DNA of 51,972 nucleotides from Nitrospirota bacterium (lineage in GTDB: Bacteria; Nitrospirota; Thermodesulfovibrionia; Thermodesulfovibrionales; UBA1546). Shown here piece by piece: positions 40,898 to 48,473 of this stretch. The stretch covers positions 1 to 51,972 of the forward strand of contig JACPZK010000030.1 in the NCBI GenBank assembly GCA_016195565.1, read 5' to 3'. How positions within the stretch are numbered: position 1 is the first letter of the stretch; each line of letters begins with the position of its first letter. The notes below the pieces were generated by a model, which did no database searches, was not told the origin of the DNA, and was given only the letters and a program-made list of their open reading frames with translations. The position numbers were made by a program, and so were the translations under genes.

Positions 40898-42391
40898 TTA
40901 TTTCCCCTCCACATACACCGGTTTATCTTTTAAGGTTATTGTTATTTTACCATCAGCAACAGATTCTGTCTCTGTGTTGAAAGCGGCGCTGTAGTCCGAT
41001 ACATCTTTCCCAGAATCGTATTTAGGCACGGCTTCGGTGATTTTCGCAGAACCGGAAGTTATGCTGGAAATCGTGATTTGCTTTTCTCCGCTATTGTCGT
41101 TCCAAGCGACATAGATTGGCTTGCCGTTCTTTGTGAATTTGTAGATATAGACGCCATCAGATTCCTGAATCGTCTGGATATTATTCCAATCAGACCCTTC
41201 CAATATCTCCACCATCTTTTTGTAGGTATAGTAAGCGAGTTTTTTGTGGGAGAGGCCGTCGGAATTATTCTGATTATGTATTAAACCATAATGGTTAAAT
41301 GGATTTTGGGGGAAATTCCCCATTCCTGTTTTTCCTGATAGGTAGTCATTTCTTTCATAAAGTAAGTTCCAGAAAAATTTATCAATTCCAAATGAAACCC
41401 CGTATACATAATCTTTAATTAAACCAGAAGCTTGCTCCGCCTCTGTTTGTATTGGCAAGCCTTTTATTAAAGCTTTTGCAACGGGGCTGTTTGGATCGCC
41501 GTCATACATCGACCCTTCAACAAAAACAGGGATTTTTTTAATATCAATTCCATACTTGGATAAAACTCCTCCGATTAAATCGAATTTTTCCTTAAGCAAA
41601 AGATACTGGCTTGCGCTTATATGATGCTGCTTAAATTCCAAGCCATCAAAATATTGGACGCCTCCTGCTTTTAAAACCTCCTCCAAGAAAATACCGCTTT
41701 TATTGTCCAGATTCCTATTTATTCCGGATAATCCTCCGAAAATTACCTTGCAATCGGGACATTCAGATTTAATTGTTTTATAGCTTATTTTCAGAAGCTT
41801 TGCATATCCTGCAGGATTGCTGTTATACCCTCCTACCCCGTCAGGCTCTGTGCTAATCTCCCAATATTTTGTTCTGTTCTTATTTTTCTTGACGATTCCA
41901 GTCACTTCGGTTTTGTATTTTTCAACTATACTTTCATCATCTATTTTTTTAGGACTCATCCCTCCTTCCCGTCCGATTCTTGAATAAGAACCCATCTCTT
42001 GCGGAATTTGCTGGAAATACGATGTAAACGCTCCTTCTTGAACCCATTTTACGCCAAGGTCTTTTAAATATTTCGAAATTTCAGCTGCAGTTGTAAAATT
42101 AACCTTATCTCCTTCTAAGATTTCTGAATAAGGCGAATATATTCCAAAAGGAGAATCTTGGTATGACGATGGAGTTGTTGTTGGTGATGACGTTGGAGTG
42201 GGTGTAGGTGTTGTCTGCTGGCAATCCTTTGGGCATAATTTCGGATTTGCTTTTTCTTTATCATCGCAAATCTCGTCCCCGCATTTACCGGATTTTGCAA
42301 TTGGCATCTTTGGTTCAGAAAAGGCGGGGGTTTGAAGGATAAAAAAGCCGGCAATGGCTATCACAAGAATTTGAATAATAAATTTGTTCAT
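40898..42391 (-). CDS. Secreted glycoside-hydrolase-like TIM-barrel protein
   Basis: 497 residues. Signal peptide, then a small Cys-rich domain (GKCGDEICDDKEKANPKLCPKDC, with D/E residues as in dockerin- or EF-hand-like secreted domains), a Thr/Pro/Ser linker, and a barrel of about 300 residues. Likely catalytic residues are the Glu in YWEISTEPDG (acid/base, as in the NEP motif of clan GH-A) and the Glu in KIPVFVEGSMYDG (nucleophile strand). A C-terminal beta domain follows. The Cys-rich module with a TPTPT linker is common in secreted proteins of archaea and candidate-phyla bacteria. Substrate unknown; family assignment by motif reading only. Confidence 0.72.
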   Translation of the reverse strand: MNKFIIQILVIAIAGFFILQTPAFSEPKMPIAKSGKCGDEICDDKEKANPKLCPKDCQQTTPTPTPTSSPTTTPSSYQDSPFGIYSPYSEILEGDKVNFTTAAEISKYLKDLGVKWVQEGAFTSYFQQIPQEMGSYSRIGREGGMSPKKIDDESIVEKYKTEVTGIVKKNKNRTKYWEISTEPDGVGGYNSNPAGYAKLLKISYKTIKSECPDCKVIFGGLSGINRNLDNKSGIFLEEVLKAGGVQYFDGLEFKQHHISASQYLLLKEKFDLIGGVLSKYGIDIKKIPVFVEGSMYDGDPNSPVAKALIKGLPIQTEAEQASGLIKDYVYGVSFGIDKFFWNLLYERNDYLSGKTGMGNFPQNPFNHYGLIHNQNNSDGLSHKKLAYYTYKKMVEILEGSDWNNIQTIQESDGVYIYKFTKNGKPIYVAWNDNSGEKQITISSITSGSAKITEAVPKYDSGKDVSDYSAAFNTETESVADGKITITLKDKPVYVEGK

Positions 42392-42455
42392 ATTATTTCA
42401 TTAAATCATCAACGCCCATGTTTAACGCCTTGACTATTTTTGCTAAAGTTTAAAT

Positions 42456-42532
42456 TGGTCGGGGCGAAAGGATTTGAACCTTCGGCCCCACGGTCCCGAA
42501 CCGTGTGCGCTACCAGACTGCGCTACGCCCCG
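42456..42532 (-). tRNA. tRNA-Pro (anticodon CGG)
   Basis: 77 nt including an encoded CCA. Acceptor stem CGGGGCG/CGCCCCG with discriminator A, D arm GCGC...GCGC, anticodon stem CACGG/CCGTG with loop TTCGGGA (anticodon CGG), T arm GAAGG-TTCAAAT-CCTTT. It is the right border of the 39.3-42.4 kb block of secreted proteins. Confidence 0.96.
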
Positions 42533-42539
42533 ATAGAGA

Positions 42540-42568
42540 ATAATAAAAACCTTTCCTCATAAAGTCAA
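42540..42568 (-). promoter_or_regulatory. Sigma-70-type promoter of tRNA-Pro
   Basis: TTGACT, 17-base spacer, TATTAT on the minus strand, seven bases before the mature 5' end of the tRNA. Confidence 0.65.
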
Positions 42569-42634
42569 GCTGATTGACCGCAGTTCTATGATTCAGTTAT
42601 ATTAAATGAGTTTGTTTTTCAGGAGGATTGTGAA

Positions 42635-42943
42635 ATGCCGATATATGAATACGAGTGCCTTGACTGCGGTGAGATGCATGAGGCGCTCCGGAAGTTCAGC
42701 GATAAGCCGCTGAGTAAATGCCCGAAATGCAAGGGGACATTGAAAAAGCTTATCTCAAATACATCATTCATTCTCAAAGGCACAGGCTGGTATAAGACAG
42801 ATTATGCGTCAAAGCCCGCCGATTCAGGGAAAAAACCTCATGCAAAGAAAGACTCAGACGCTGAATCAAAAACAGAAACCAAGACAGAAACTAAAGCAGA
42901 GAGCAAAACAGAATCTAAGGCAGAGGCAGCAGTTAAAGCATAG
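42635..42943 (+). CDS. FmdB-family zinc-ribbon protein with charged tail
   Basis: 102 residues. N-terminal FmdB-type zinc ribbon: MPIYEYECLDCGEMHEALRKFSDKPLSKCPKCKG with two CxxC pairs, then LKKLISNTSFILKGTGWYKTDY. The tail is a Lys/Glu/Ser/Thr repeat (TETKTETKAESKTESKAE). Often called a putative regulatory protein; role unknown. It shares one base with the next gene (TAGTG). Confidence 0.93.
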   Translation: MPIYEYECLDCGEMHEALRKFSDKPLSKCPKCKGTLKKLISNTSFILKGTGWYKTDYASKPADSGKKPHAKKDSDAESKTETKTETKAESKTESKAEAAVKA

Positions 42944-43698
42944 TGATTAACCCGCAGATTCATATCCCCTATCACAAAATAGAAGAACATCTTTCGTTCA
43001 TCAGGCGGGAAAAACTCAACCTCGAACTCTACATTGAATCAAATGCCCTTGACTCAATAAGCAGGGAAGATATATTACACCTTAAAGATCAACTTGATTA
43101 TAACCCTTCCCTGTCAATCCATGCTCCGTTTATGGATTTATCGCCGGGCGCAGTTGATTCAAAGGTCAGGGCTGTGACAATGGAAAGGTTTTTCCATGTT
43201 ATGAACATTGCCGAGGATTTGAAGGTAAAGGCTGTTGTATTTCATTCCGGATATGAGAAATGGAAATACGCCTTAAACATAGGCCTCTGGCTTGAGCAAA
43301 GCCTCCTTACATGGAGACCTTTGGTTAAAAAAGCAGAGGAGATCGGAGCCAAAATTGCTATTGAAAATATCTTTGAAGACGAGCCTGAAAACCTCAGGCT
43401 GTTGATGGAAAAGATGGGGAATAACAGCTTTGGAATTTGCTTTGATTCTGGGCACTTTAAACTTTTTTCTAAAGTATCACTTGAAGACTGGTTGGGGCAT
43501 CTGAAGCCTTATATTATTGAGCTTCATCTGCACGACAACAACAAGACCTCTGACCAGCATCTTCCGATTGGCGAAGGGACATTTGATTTCAGCAAATTAT
43601 TCTCGGCAATGAAAGGCAAAGACCTCATTTACACGCTTGAAGCCCACAACCCTGAGGACGCAAAAAAGAGCATGGAGAGATTGAAGCAATACTTCTAA
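42943..43698 (+). CDS. Xylose-isomerase-like TIM-barrel (sugar phosphate isomerase/epimerase family)
   Basis: 251 residues from a GTG start. AP-endonuclease-2-type barrel with metal-site patterns: SIHAPFMDLSPG, VFHSGYEKWK, IAIENIFED (Glu), CFDSGHFKLFSK (Asp, His), IELHLHDNNKTSDQHLPIGEGTFD and LEAHNPE. All expected metal ligands appear intact. Specific substrate unknown. The last about 65 bases are repeated in diverged form at 44402-44470. Confidence 0.9.
   Translation: MINPQIHIPYHKIEEHLSFIRREKLNLELYIESNALDSISREDILHLKDQLDYNPSLSIHAPFMDLSPGAVDSKVRAVTMERFFHVMNIAEDLKVKAVVFHSGYEKWKYALNIGLWLEQSLLTWRPLVKKAEEIGAKIAIENIFEDEPENLRLLMEKMGNNSFGICFDSGHFKLFSKVSLEDWLGHLKPYIIELHLHDNNKTSDQHLPIGEGTFDFSKLFSAMKGKDLIYTLEAHNPEDAKKSMERLKQYF
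43632..43698 (+). repeat. 3'-end repeat of the epimerase-like gene, copy 1
   Basis: CTTGAAGCCCACAACCCTGAG and the rest of the gene end, which recurs at 44402-44470 on the far side of the small exported-protein gene. Confidence 0.82.
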
Positions 43699-43916
43699 GC
43701 TTTTCCCATAAAATACCAAGTGACGCTGTTTATTCATATTAACTTTAATGATTTTTCCTCTTTCTCTTTACAGCCAGATGTGCTATATTCGTCTCATAAA
43801 CTCAGTAAATACCACCTTGGTATATAATGTTATACGTAAAATGATAAAAATAAAAGATGAAAAATGGGACGACCGACTGCCCCCTTTTAACTTTTTACAT
43901 TGAGGAGGATAAAATA

Positions 43917-44321
43917 ATGAAAAGCAGGTTTATATCTATGATGTGCGTGACAGTAACTATCTTCGCTTCATCTGCTGTCTTGGCAGAGACTATCATAGTA
44001 GAATGCCCAAAGGTCTACACAATAAATCCTTTTACATTGCTGCGGGTTGAAAATGGCGAGGGATGGGAAAAATCCGAATCGTCCGGTTATAACCTCTTCA
44101 ACCGTTGCGGAGTTGATCCGCAGGGATACATGAAATGCTATTACGGGGCGGCGGCGCATGGGGCATCTGATATATATATGCTTAAAAAAATGCCTCCGGC
44201 AAATACAGTTTGTAAAGAGTCGAGTACTCCGAGTATTCCGTGCAAATTTGAGTGTACGCCTAAACAGTCATCTCAGCAGCCGATCAAAATGCAGCCTGTA
44301 CAGCCTGTAAAAAAGCGCTGA
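43917..44321 (+). CDS. Small exported Cys-containing protein of unknown function
   Basis: 134 residues from the ATG at 43917 (site GAGGAGG). Signal peptide MKSRFISMMCVTVTIFASSAVLA-E. The mature part has six Cys (VECPKVY, NRCGVD, KCYYG, VCKES, PCKFECTP) and a Pro/Gln-rich tail (PIKMQPVQPVKK); disulfides are likely. I do not recognise the family. It lies between the two copies of the epimerase-like gene's 3' end, so it was probably inserted there. Confidence 0.75.
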   Translation: MKSRFISMMCVTVTIFASSAVLAETIIVECPKVYTINPFTLLRVENGEGWEKSESSGYNLFNRCGVDPQGYMKCYYGAAAHGASDIYMLKKMPPANTVCKESSTPSIPCKFECTPKQSSQQPIKMQPVQPVKKR

Positions 44322-44370
44322 GTCATGGAAGCAGGAAATTAATTAGGGGCACATTACATAAAAACCAGAA

Positions 44371-44394
44371 ATGGGGACAGCCTGCCGTCCCCAT
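44371..44394. repeat. Palindrome ATGGGGAC-N8-GTCCCCAT
   Basis: Perfect 8-bp inverted repeat around AGCCTGCC. No T run follows, so it is not a standard terminator. It resembles palindromes associated with REP/RAYT-type elements in other genomes. Confidence 0.7.
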
Positions 44395-44401
44395 TAACCC
44401 A

Positions 44402-44470
44402 CTCGCTTGAAGCCTACAATCCTGAGAATGCAAAAAGCATGGGGCAATTAAATAAGTTCCTTGGTGTTTA
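44402..44470 (+). repeat. 3'-end repeat of the epimerase-like gene, copy 2
   Basis: Reads LEAYNPENAKSMGQLNKF against LEAHNPEDAKKSMERLKQYF at the true gene end. No start codon and no upstream part of the gene. Its TAA overlaps the convergent stop of apt. Confidence 0.82.
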
Positions 44471-45004
44471 ATCCCCCTCAAACTCCGTCAGCGCAAAGAC
44501 CTTGTATCCCTTTGCCTCAACTTTTTTTCTGCCGCCGACGTCAGGAAGGTCAACGATGAAACACATCTCTGAAACAGTGCCTCCGAGCTTTTCTATCAGG
44601 GCAGCAGCAGCAAGCGCTGTGCCTCCTGTCGCAAGCAGGTCATCAACAATAAGAACACGGTCGCCTTTTTTTATCGCATCCTTGTGGATTTCTATTGTGT
44701 CAGTGCCGTATTCAAGTTCGTATTCGTGTTTTATCGTCTCAGCAGGAAGTTTACCTTTTTTCCTTATCGGCACAAAGCCCCTGCCGAGGGTATAAGAAAG
44801 CGCTCCGCCTATTATAAATCCCCTTGATTCTATCCCGACTATAACATCAAACTTTATATCTCCCGTGATATATCTCTGTGTCAGGCTGTCAATGACAAGC
44901 CTGAATCCGACCGGGTCTTTAATGAGCGTTGTTATATCCCTGAACATTATGCCCTTCTTGGGATAATCAGGAACCGTCCGTATCTTTGATTTTATCGGCA
45001 TCAT
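44468..45004 (-). CDS. apt: Adenine phosphoribosyltransferase
   Basis: 178 residues. Makes AMP from adenine and PRPP. FRDITTLIKDPVGFR near the start, VGIESRGFIIGGALSYTLG, and the PRPP-binding VLIVDDLLATGGTALAAA are all present. It follows mtnP by seven bases; the two form a salvage unit in which mtnP releases adenine from methylthioadenosine and apt recycles it. Confidence 0.97.
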   Translation of the reverse strand: MMPIKSKIRTVPDYPKKGIMFRDITTLIKDPVGFRLVIDSLTQRYITGDIKFDVIVGIESRGFIIGGALSYTLGRGFVPIRKKGKLPAETIKHEYELEYGTDTIEIHKDAIKKGDRVLIVDDLLATGGTALAAAALIEKLGGTVSEMCFIVDLPDVGGRKKVEAKGYKVFALTEFEGD

Positions 45005-45011
45005 CTTCCTC

Positions 45012-45782
45012 CTATGATTTGCAAGAGTCGCATCCGTTATATTTAATCTTTGCTATTGTTTTTAAAAGAAGCTTCTTAACATTCTCTGAGTTCTTGTTCA
45101 TTATAGACAGTATCATTTCCCATGTTACAGGCTCTTCGCCCTCTTTCCAGCAGTCATAATCTGTTGACATGGCAATTGACTGATAACAGATGCCGAGTTC
45201 TCTTGCAAGGATTACCTCAGGCACAGTTGACATATTAATCACATCCGCGCCAAAGCTCCTGAACATGTGAGACTCTGCCTTTGTGGAAAATCTTGGGCCT
45301 TCAATTGTGATCACAGTGCCCTTCGTGTGATGCCTAAGATTAAGTTCCTTTGCAGTCTTCACTAAAAGGCTCCTGAGTTCTTTGCAAAAAGGCTCTGCCA
45401 TGGGAGTATGTATAACCTTCTCATCATGGAATGTAAGGGCTCTGTGTTTTGTATGGTCTATGAACTGGTCCGTAAATACGAGGTCGCCGGGCTTTATTTT
45501 CTCTCTGAGGGAGCCCACCGCAGTTGTTGCAAGGATATGCGTGCATCCTTCTTTTTTAAGCGCATAGATATTCGCCCTGAAATTAACGCCTGTGGGGTAA
45601 ATGGAATGGCCTTTGCCATGACGCGCAAGGATAAGCGTATCAACACCTTCTATTTTTCCGGCAGTCAGAGCGGATGAGGGATTACCGTAAGGCGTCTTTA
45701 CCTTTTTTTCTTTCTTATTCTTCATAAGGCGCGGGTCATCCATACCCGAGCCGCCGATGATGCCGACTTTTATCTTAGCCAT
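45012..45782 (-). CDS. mtnP: S-methyl-5'-thioadenosine phosphorylase
   Basis: 256 residues of the PNP/MTAP family: GIIGGSGMDDPRLM, ILARHGKGHSIYPTGVNFRANIYALKKEGCTHI, ATTAVGSLREKIKPGDLV, TVITIEGPRFSTKAESHMFRSFGADVINMSTVPEV. The STDYDCWKEGEEPVT segment fits true MTA phosphorylase rather than inosine-specific relatives. It cleaves methylthioadenosine to adenine and methylthioribose-1-phosphate. Upstream of apt in the same direction. Confidence 0.95.
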   Translation of the reverse strand: MAKIKVGIIGGSGMDDPRLMKNKKEKKVKTPYGNPSSALTAGKIEGVDTLILARHGKGHSIYPTGVNFRANIYALKKEGCTHILATTAVGSLREKIKPGDLVFTDQFIDHTKHRALTFHDEKVIHTPMAEPFCKELRSLLVKTAKELNLRHHTKGTVITIEGPRFSTKAESHMFRSFGADVINMSTVPEVILARELGICYQSIAMSTDYDCWKEGEEPVTWEMILSIMNKNSENVKKLLLKTIAKIKYNGCDSCKS

Positions 45783-45866
45783 TATCGCTCCTTTGTGATG
45801 ACATGAATTTGCTTAAACAAGATAAAAGAATGCGGCAGTTAAAGTCAAGGGGTTATAACAGGTATT

Positions 45867-46637
45867 TTATCTGAGATACTCTTCTATGCCGGTCTGCGCT
45901 CTTAATTGCTGATAAATAACTTCAGCTATGCCGAATAAATTTACGGTATCCTCCCTGTTATAAAGCTTTAACAGGTCAAGAGCCTCAGAGCTTCCGTTTT
46001 GAGCAGCTCCCCATAATTTCACTGCATCATACCCGTCCATGCCCTTGACAGCCTCGTCTCTTTCAACTCCCATGCTGGTTTCAAGTTTTTTAAGTCCGCC
46101 CTGAAATCCGAGCTTTCTTGAACCGAAACATATATCAAAATGAGGGATGTCAAACTTCAGCCCGGGCATGGAACGAAAAAGAAAAGGAATGTCAAATACA
46201 GCTCCGTAAAATGTTATAAGATATTTGTATCCTGAAAGCGCCTTATTAAGATTCTCAGGTGAAAGGCCGTTGCCTCTGACAAAGCACTTGTAATCACAGC
46301 CGTCATACATGCCGACCACAGTTACATATCCGCCCTTGTCGGGCATCAGGCCGCTTGTCTCTATATCCAGGCATACTGCCTCGCCTTTGAATTTATCAAA
46401 CAGCCTCCAGTGCTCTTTCCTCTTTACTGTGCCGGCAAAATATCTCGCATTTGAATTTTTAAGCTCCTGCAAGGCGGAACAAAGACTGTTGTCAAAAACA
46501 GCTTTTTTGTCTGAACTTATAGAATTCATCCTCGGGGTATTCAAGAAATCTTTCCATGTGAGAATTCCGTTTTCCCAAAGCCTTCTTTCCAGTTTCACGC
46601 CAATTCCATTTAATATGCTGAAAGTGTTTTGTATCAT
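45867..46637 (-). CDS. YprB-type ribonuclease H-like exonuclease domain protein
   Basis: 256 residues. DnaQ-like fold with the first acidic pair in VCLDIETSGL (about 95), ITFYGAVFDIPFL in the middle and YNREDTVNLFGIAEV (Asp) near the end. These match the YprB_RNaseH-like family of predicted 3'-5' exonucleases. The N-terminal 80 residues have a helix-hairpin-helix-like start (LNGIGVKLERRLWENGILTWKDFL). Its ATG overlaps the phosphohexomutase stop by four bases. Confidence 0.87.
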   Translation of the reverse strand: MIQNTFSILNGIGVKLERRLWENGILTWKDFLNTPRMNSISSDKKAVFDNSLCSALQELKNSNARYFAGTVKRKEHWRLFDKFKGEAVCLDIETSGLMPDKGGYVTVVGMYDGCDYKCFVRGNGLSPENLNKALSGYKYLITFYGAVFDIPFLFRSMPGLKFDIPHFDICFGSRKLGFQGGLKKLETSMGVERDEAVKGMDGYDAVKLWGAAQNGSSEALDLLKLYNREDTVNLFGIAEVIYQQLRAQTGIEEYLR

Positions 46638-48268
46638 ATTAGCCCAAGCGCCTCTTTCGTTATTTTTTCTGCTGCTTCAAACACTGCCTTCTTTTCTTTT
46701 TCTATTCTTGCCTCAATGTAAAACCTTACCTTCGGCTCCGTACCCGAAGGCCTTATCATTAACCATGAACCATCGTCAAACACAAGTTTTGTTCCGTCAA
46801 CTATAATAACATCACTGACGGTTCTTTTGTTTTCACCGATATTAAGCGCGGCTCCAACCTTGTAATGCTCTCCTATAACTGAAAGCTTTTTAATCAACGG
46901 CTCTCCGGCAAGAGAGCGGTCAACTGAAATGCCGGAGCGGTCAGGATAATAATGCCCGAACTCATCCATTATGTCTTTCAGGTAGCCGCTCAGGTTTTTG
47001 CCTGTTACTGCCATCATCTCTATTGCAAGAAGAAACCCGAAGATCGCATCCTTTTCAAGCGTATGATTATATCCTGTCATACCGTCTGATTCTTCAAAAG
47101 CAACCACTGCCCTTTCTTTTGATGACCGGAGCATATACGGCCTGAAATTCTTAAACCCTACTTTTGTCTCTTTTACGACTGTGCCGAGTTTCTTTGCTAT
47201 GGCATTAACAAGATTGCTCGTACCAACAGATTTAACGCCTATCCCCTTAATCCCTTTATACACGCTCAGGAAATGAAATGCCATTGCTCCGAAATAATTC
47301 ATCGGTATCTGCATATTTTCGTCAGCGTGTCTTATGCGGTCGCCGTCAGGGTCTATGATAACACCCATTCTGAACCTTGCATTGCTATCATGCAAAACCC
47401 TTTCAACGCCTTGCATGTTTTTCTCTGAAGGCTCAGGAGCCACACCTCCGAAAAGAAAATCGTCTTGTGTCCTTAGGTATTTAATCTTGGCGCTTTCACC
47501 AAGAATCCTCTGTATGCGTCCCCTTGTCGCTCCGTGAACATTGTCAATGCAGACAATACAATCCTCCTTACTTATAAAATTCTTTATTCTTTCTATATCC
47601 AGAGTCTTTCTCTCGTTTATGTATCTGATATAGAGTTCAGTTAAATCTATCTTTTCAACAGCTAACTGTGAACTATGAACTGTGAACTGTGAACTTTTTT
47701 TCATCATCCTGTTTGCTATCTCTTCTATTTTTGTTGTAACCACGTCTCCCGCAGGCCCTCCGTCCGAGGGATTAAATTTGAGCCCGGCATAATTTGCAGG
47801 ATTGTGTGAAGGAGTTAAGTTAATCGAGCACGCTGCGCCCAACATCTCTATCCCTGCTGAAAACTCAGGCGTGGCCGCTTCGCCTGCATACCATGTTTTA
47901 ATCCCTTCTCTCTGAAGAAGCCCTATGACTTCCATCGCAAATTCAGGGCCGAGGAATCTGTTGTCATGTCCTACAATAACGCCGCAGCTTTTCACACCTT
48001 CAAAACCTGAAACGCCGATTGCCTGCATTACTGACTCGTCTTTGCTTTTAAGCATTTCTATAATTGACGAGGTCACAATCCGCAGATTATTGAATGTAAA
48101 GTCCGTTCCTATCTCACCGCGCCAGCCTGAAGTGCCGAACACTATTTTTGCCGGTGCGGTATTTTCTCTCGCAAACCTTTCTATAACAGAAAGCAAATCC
48201 CTGTTTTTTGAAACATCTGACAGTATTTCTTTCCAGCAGGATGAGGCATCTTTAAAGCCCATTGTCAT
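46634..48268 (-). CDS. Phosphoglucomutase/phosphomannomutase family protein
   Basis: 544 residues from the ATG at 48268 (site GGGAGA); the longer open frame to 48310 runs into hairpin element D and is not used. Alpha-D-phosphohexomutase: catalytic Ser in LTPSHNPANYAGLKFNPSDGG, metal loop DPDGDRIRHAD, sugar loop FEESDGMTGY and phosphate loop RPSGTEPKVRFY. It interconverts hexose 1- and 6-phosphates. A GTTCAC repeat (47661-47696) adds SSQFTVHSSQLAV between domains. It may serve glycogen synthesis together with glgB. Family certain, exact sugar not. Confidence 0.93.
   Translation of the reverse strand: MTMGFKDASSCWKEILSDVSKNRDLLSVIERFARENTAPAKIVFGTSGWRGEIGTDFTFNNLRIVTSSIIEMLKSKDESVMQAIGVSGFEGVKSCGVIVGHDNRFLGPEFAMEVIGLLQREGIKTWYAGEAATPEFSAGIEMLGAACSINLTPSHNPANYAGLKFNPSDGGPAGDVVTTKIEEIANRMMKKSSQFTVHSSQLAVEKIDLTELYIRYINERKTLDIERIKNFISKEDCIVCIDNVHGATRGRIQRILGESAKIKYLRTQDDFLFGGVAPEPSEKNMQGVERVLHDSNARFRMGVIIDPDGDRIRHADENMQIPMNYFGAMAFHFLSVYKGIKGIGVKSVGTSNLVNAIAKKLGTVVKETKVGFKNFRPYMLRSSKERAVVAFEESDGMTGYNHTLEKDAIFGFLLAIEMMAVTGKNLSGYLKDIMDEFGHYYPDRSGISVDRSLAGEPLIKKLSVIGEHYKVGAALNIGENKRTVSDVIIVDGTKLVFDDGSWLMIRPSGTEPKVRFYIEARIEKEKKAVFEAAEKITKEALGLI
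47661..47696. repeat. In-frame GTTCAC/GTGAAC repeat in the phosphohexomutase gene
   Basis: Four GTGAACT / ATGAACT units, translated as SSQFTVHSSQLAV. Same family as 276-302, 659-720 and 962-1117. Confidence 0.9.
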
Positions 48269-48285
48269 TAGTTCTCCCAAATTCA

Positions 48286-48457
48286 GTAGCCGAATAACTT
48301 TGAGCGGCATCAGAGAATTTTTGGTAACAAATCTCGGCGAAGTGGAAGATAAGCAATTTCAACTGTCTGAGCCCAAAGGGCGAGTTTTGAAATTGCCTGT
48401 AACGAGCCTTAGATTTGTCAAAAATTCTCTGCAAAAAGCGAAAAAGGATTCGGCTAC
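48286..48457 (-). repeat. Long-hairpin intergenic element, copy D (diverged)
   Basis: 172 bp between tkt and the phosphohexomutase gene. The ends are GTAGCCGAAT / ATTCGGCTAC, unlike the other copies but still inverted. GAGAATTTTTG/CAAAAATTCTC, ACAAATCT/AGATTTGT, GCAATTTCA/TGAAATTGC and the tip GCCC-TTT-GGGC all pair, although most bases differ from copies A-C. Shared unpaired text includes AAACTCG, CTCAGACAGT and TCTGATGCCGCTCAAA (with C). Same orientation to transcription. Confidence 0.9.
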
Positions 48458-48473
48458 AGCGCATTACTTCATG

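Noticed and set aside
44371-44394. Intrinsic terminator
   Set aside because: The stem is perfect but no T run follows on either strand.
48269-48310. Longer N-terminus for the phosphohexomutase
   Set aside because: The extra codons lie toward hairpin element D, and the ATG at 48268 has a good GGGAGA site and starts at the conserved protein.
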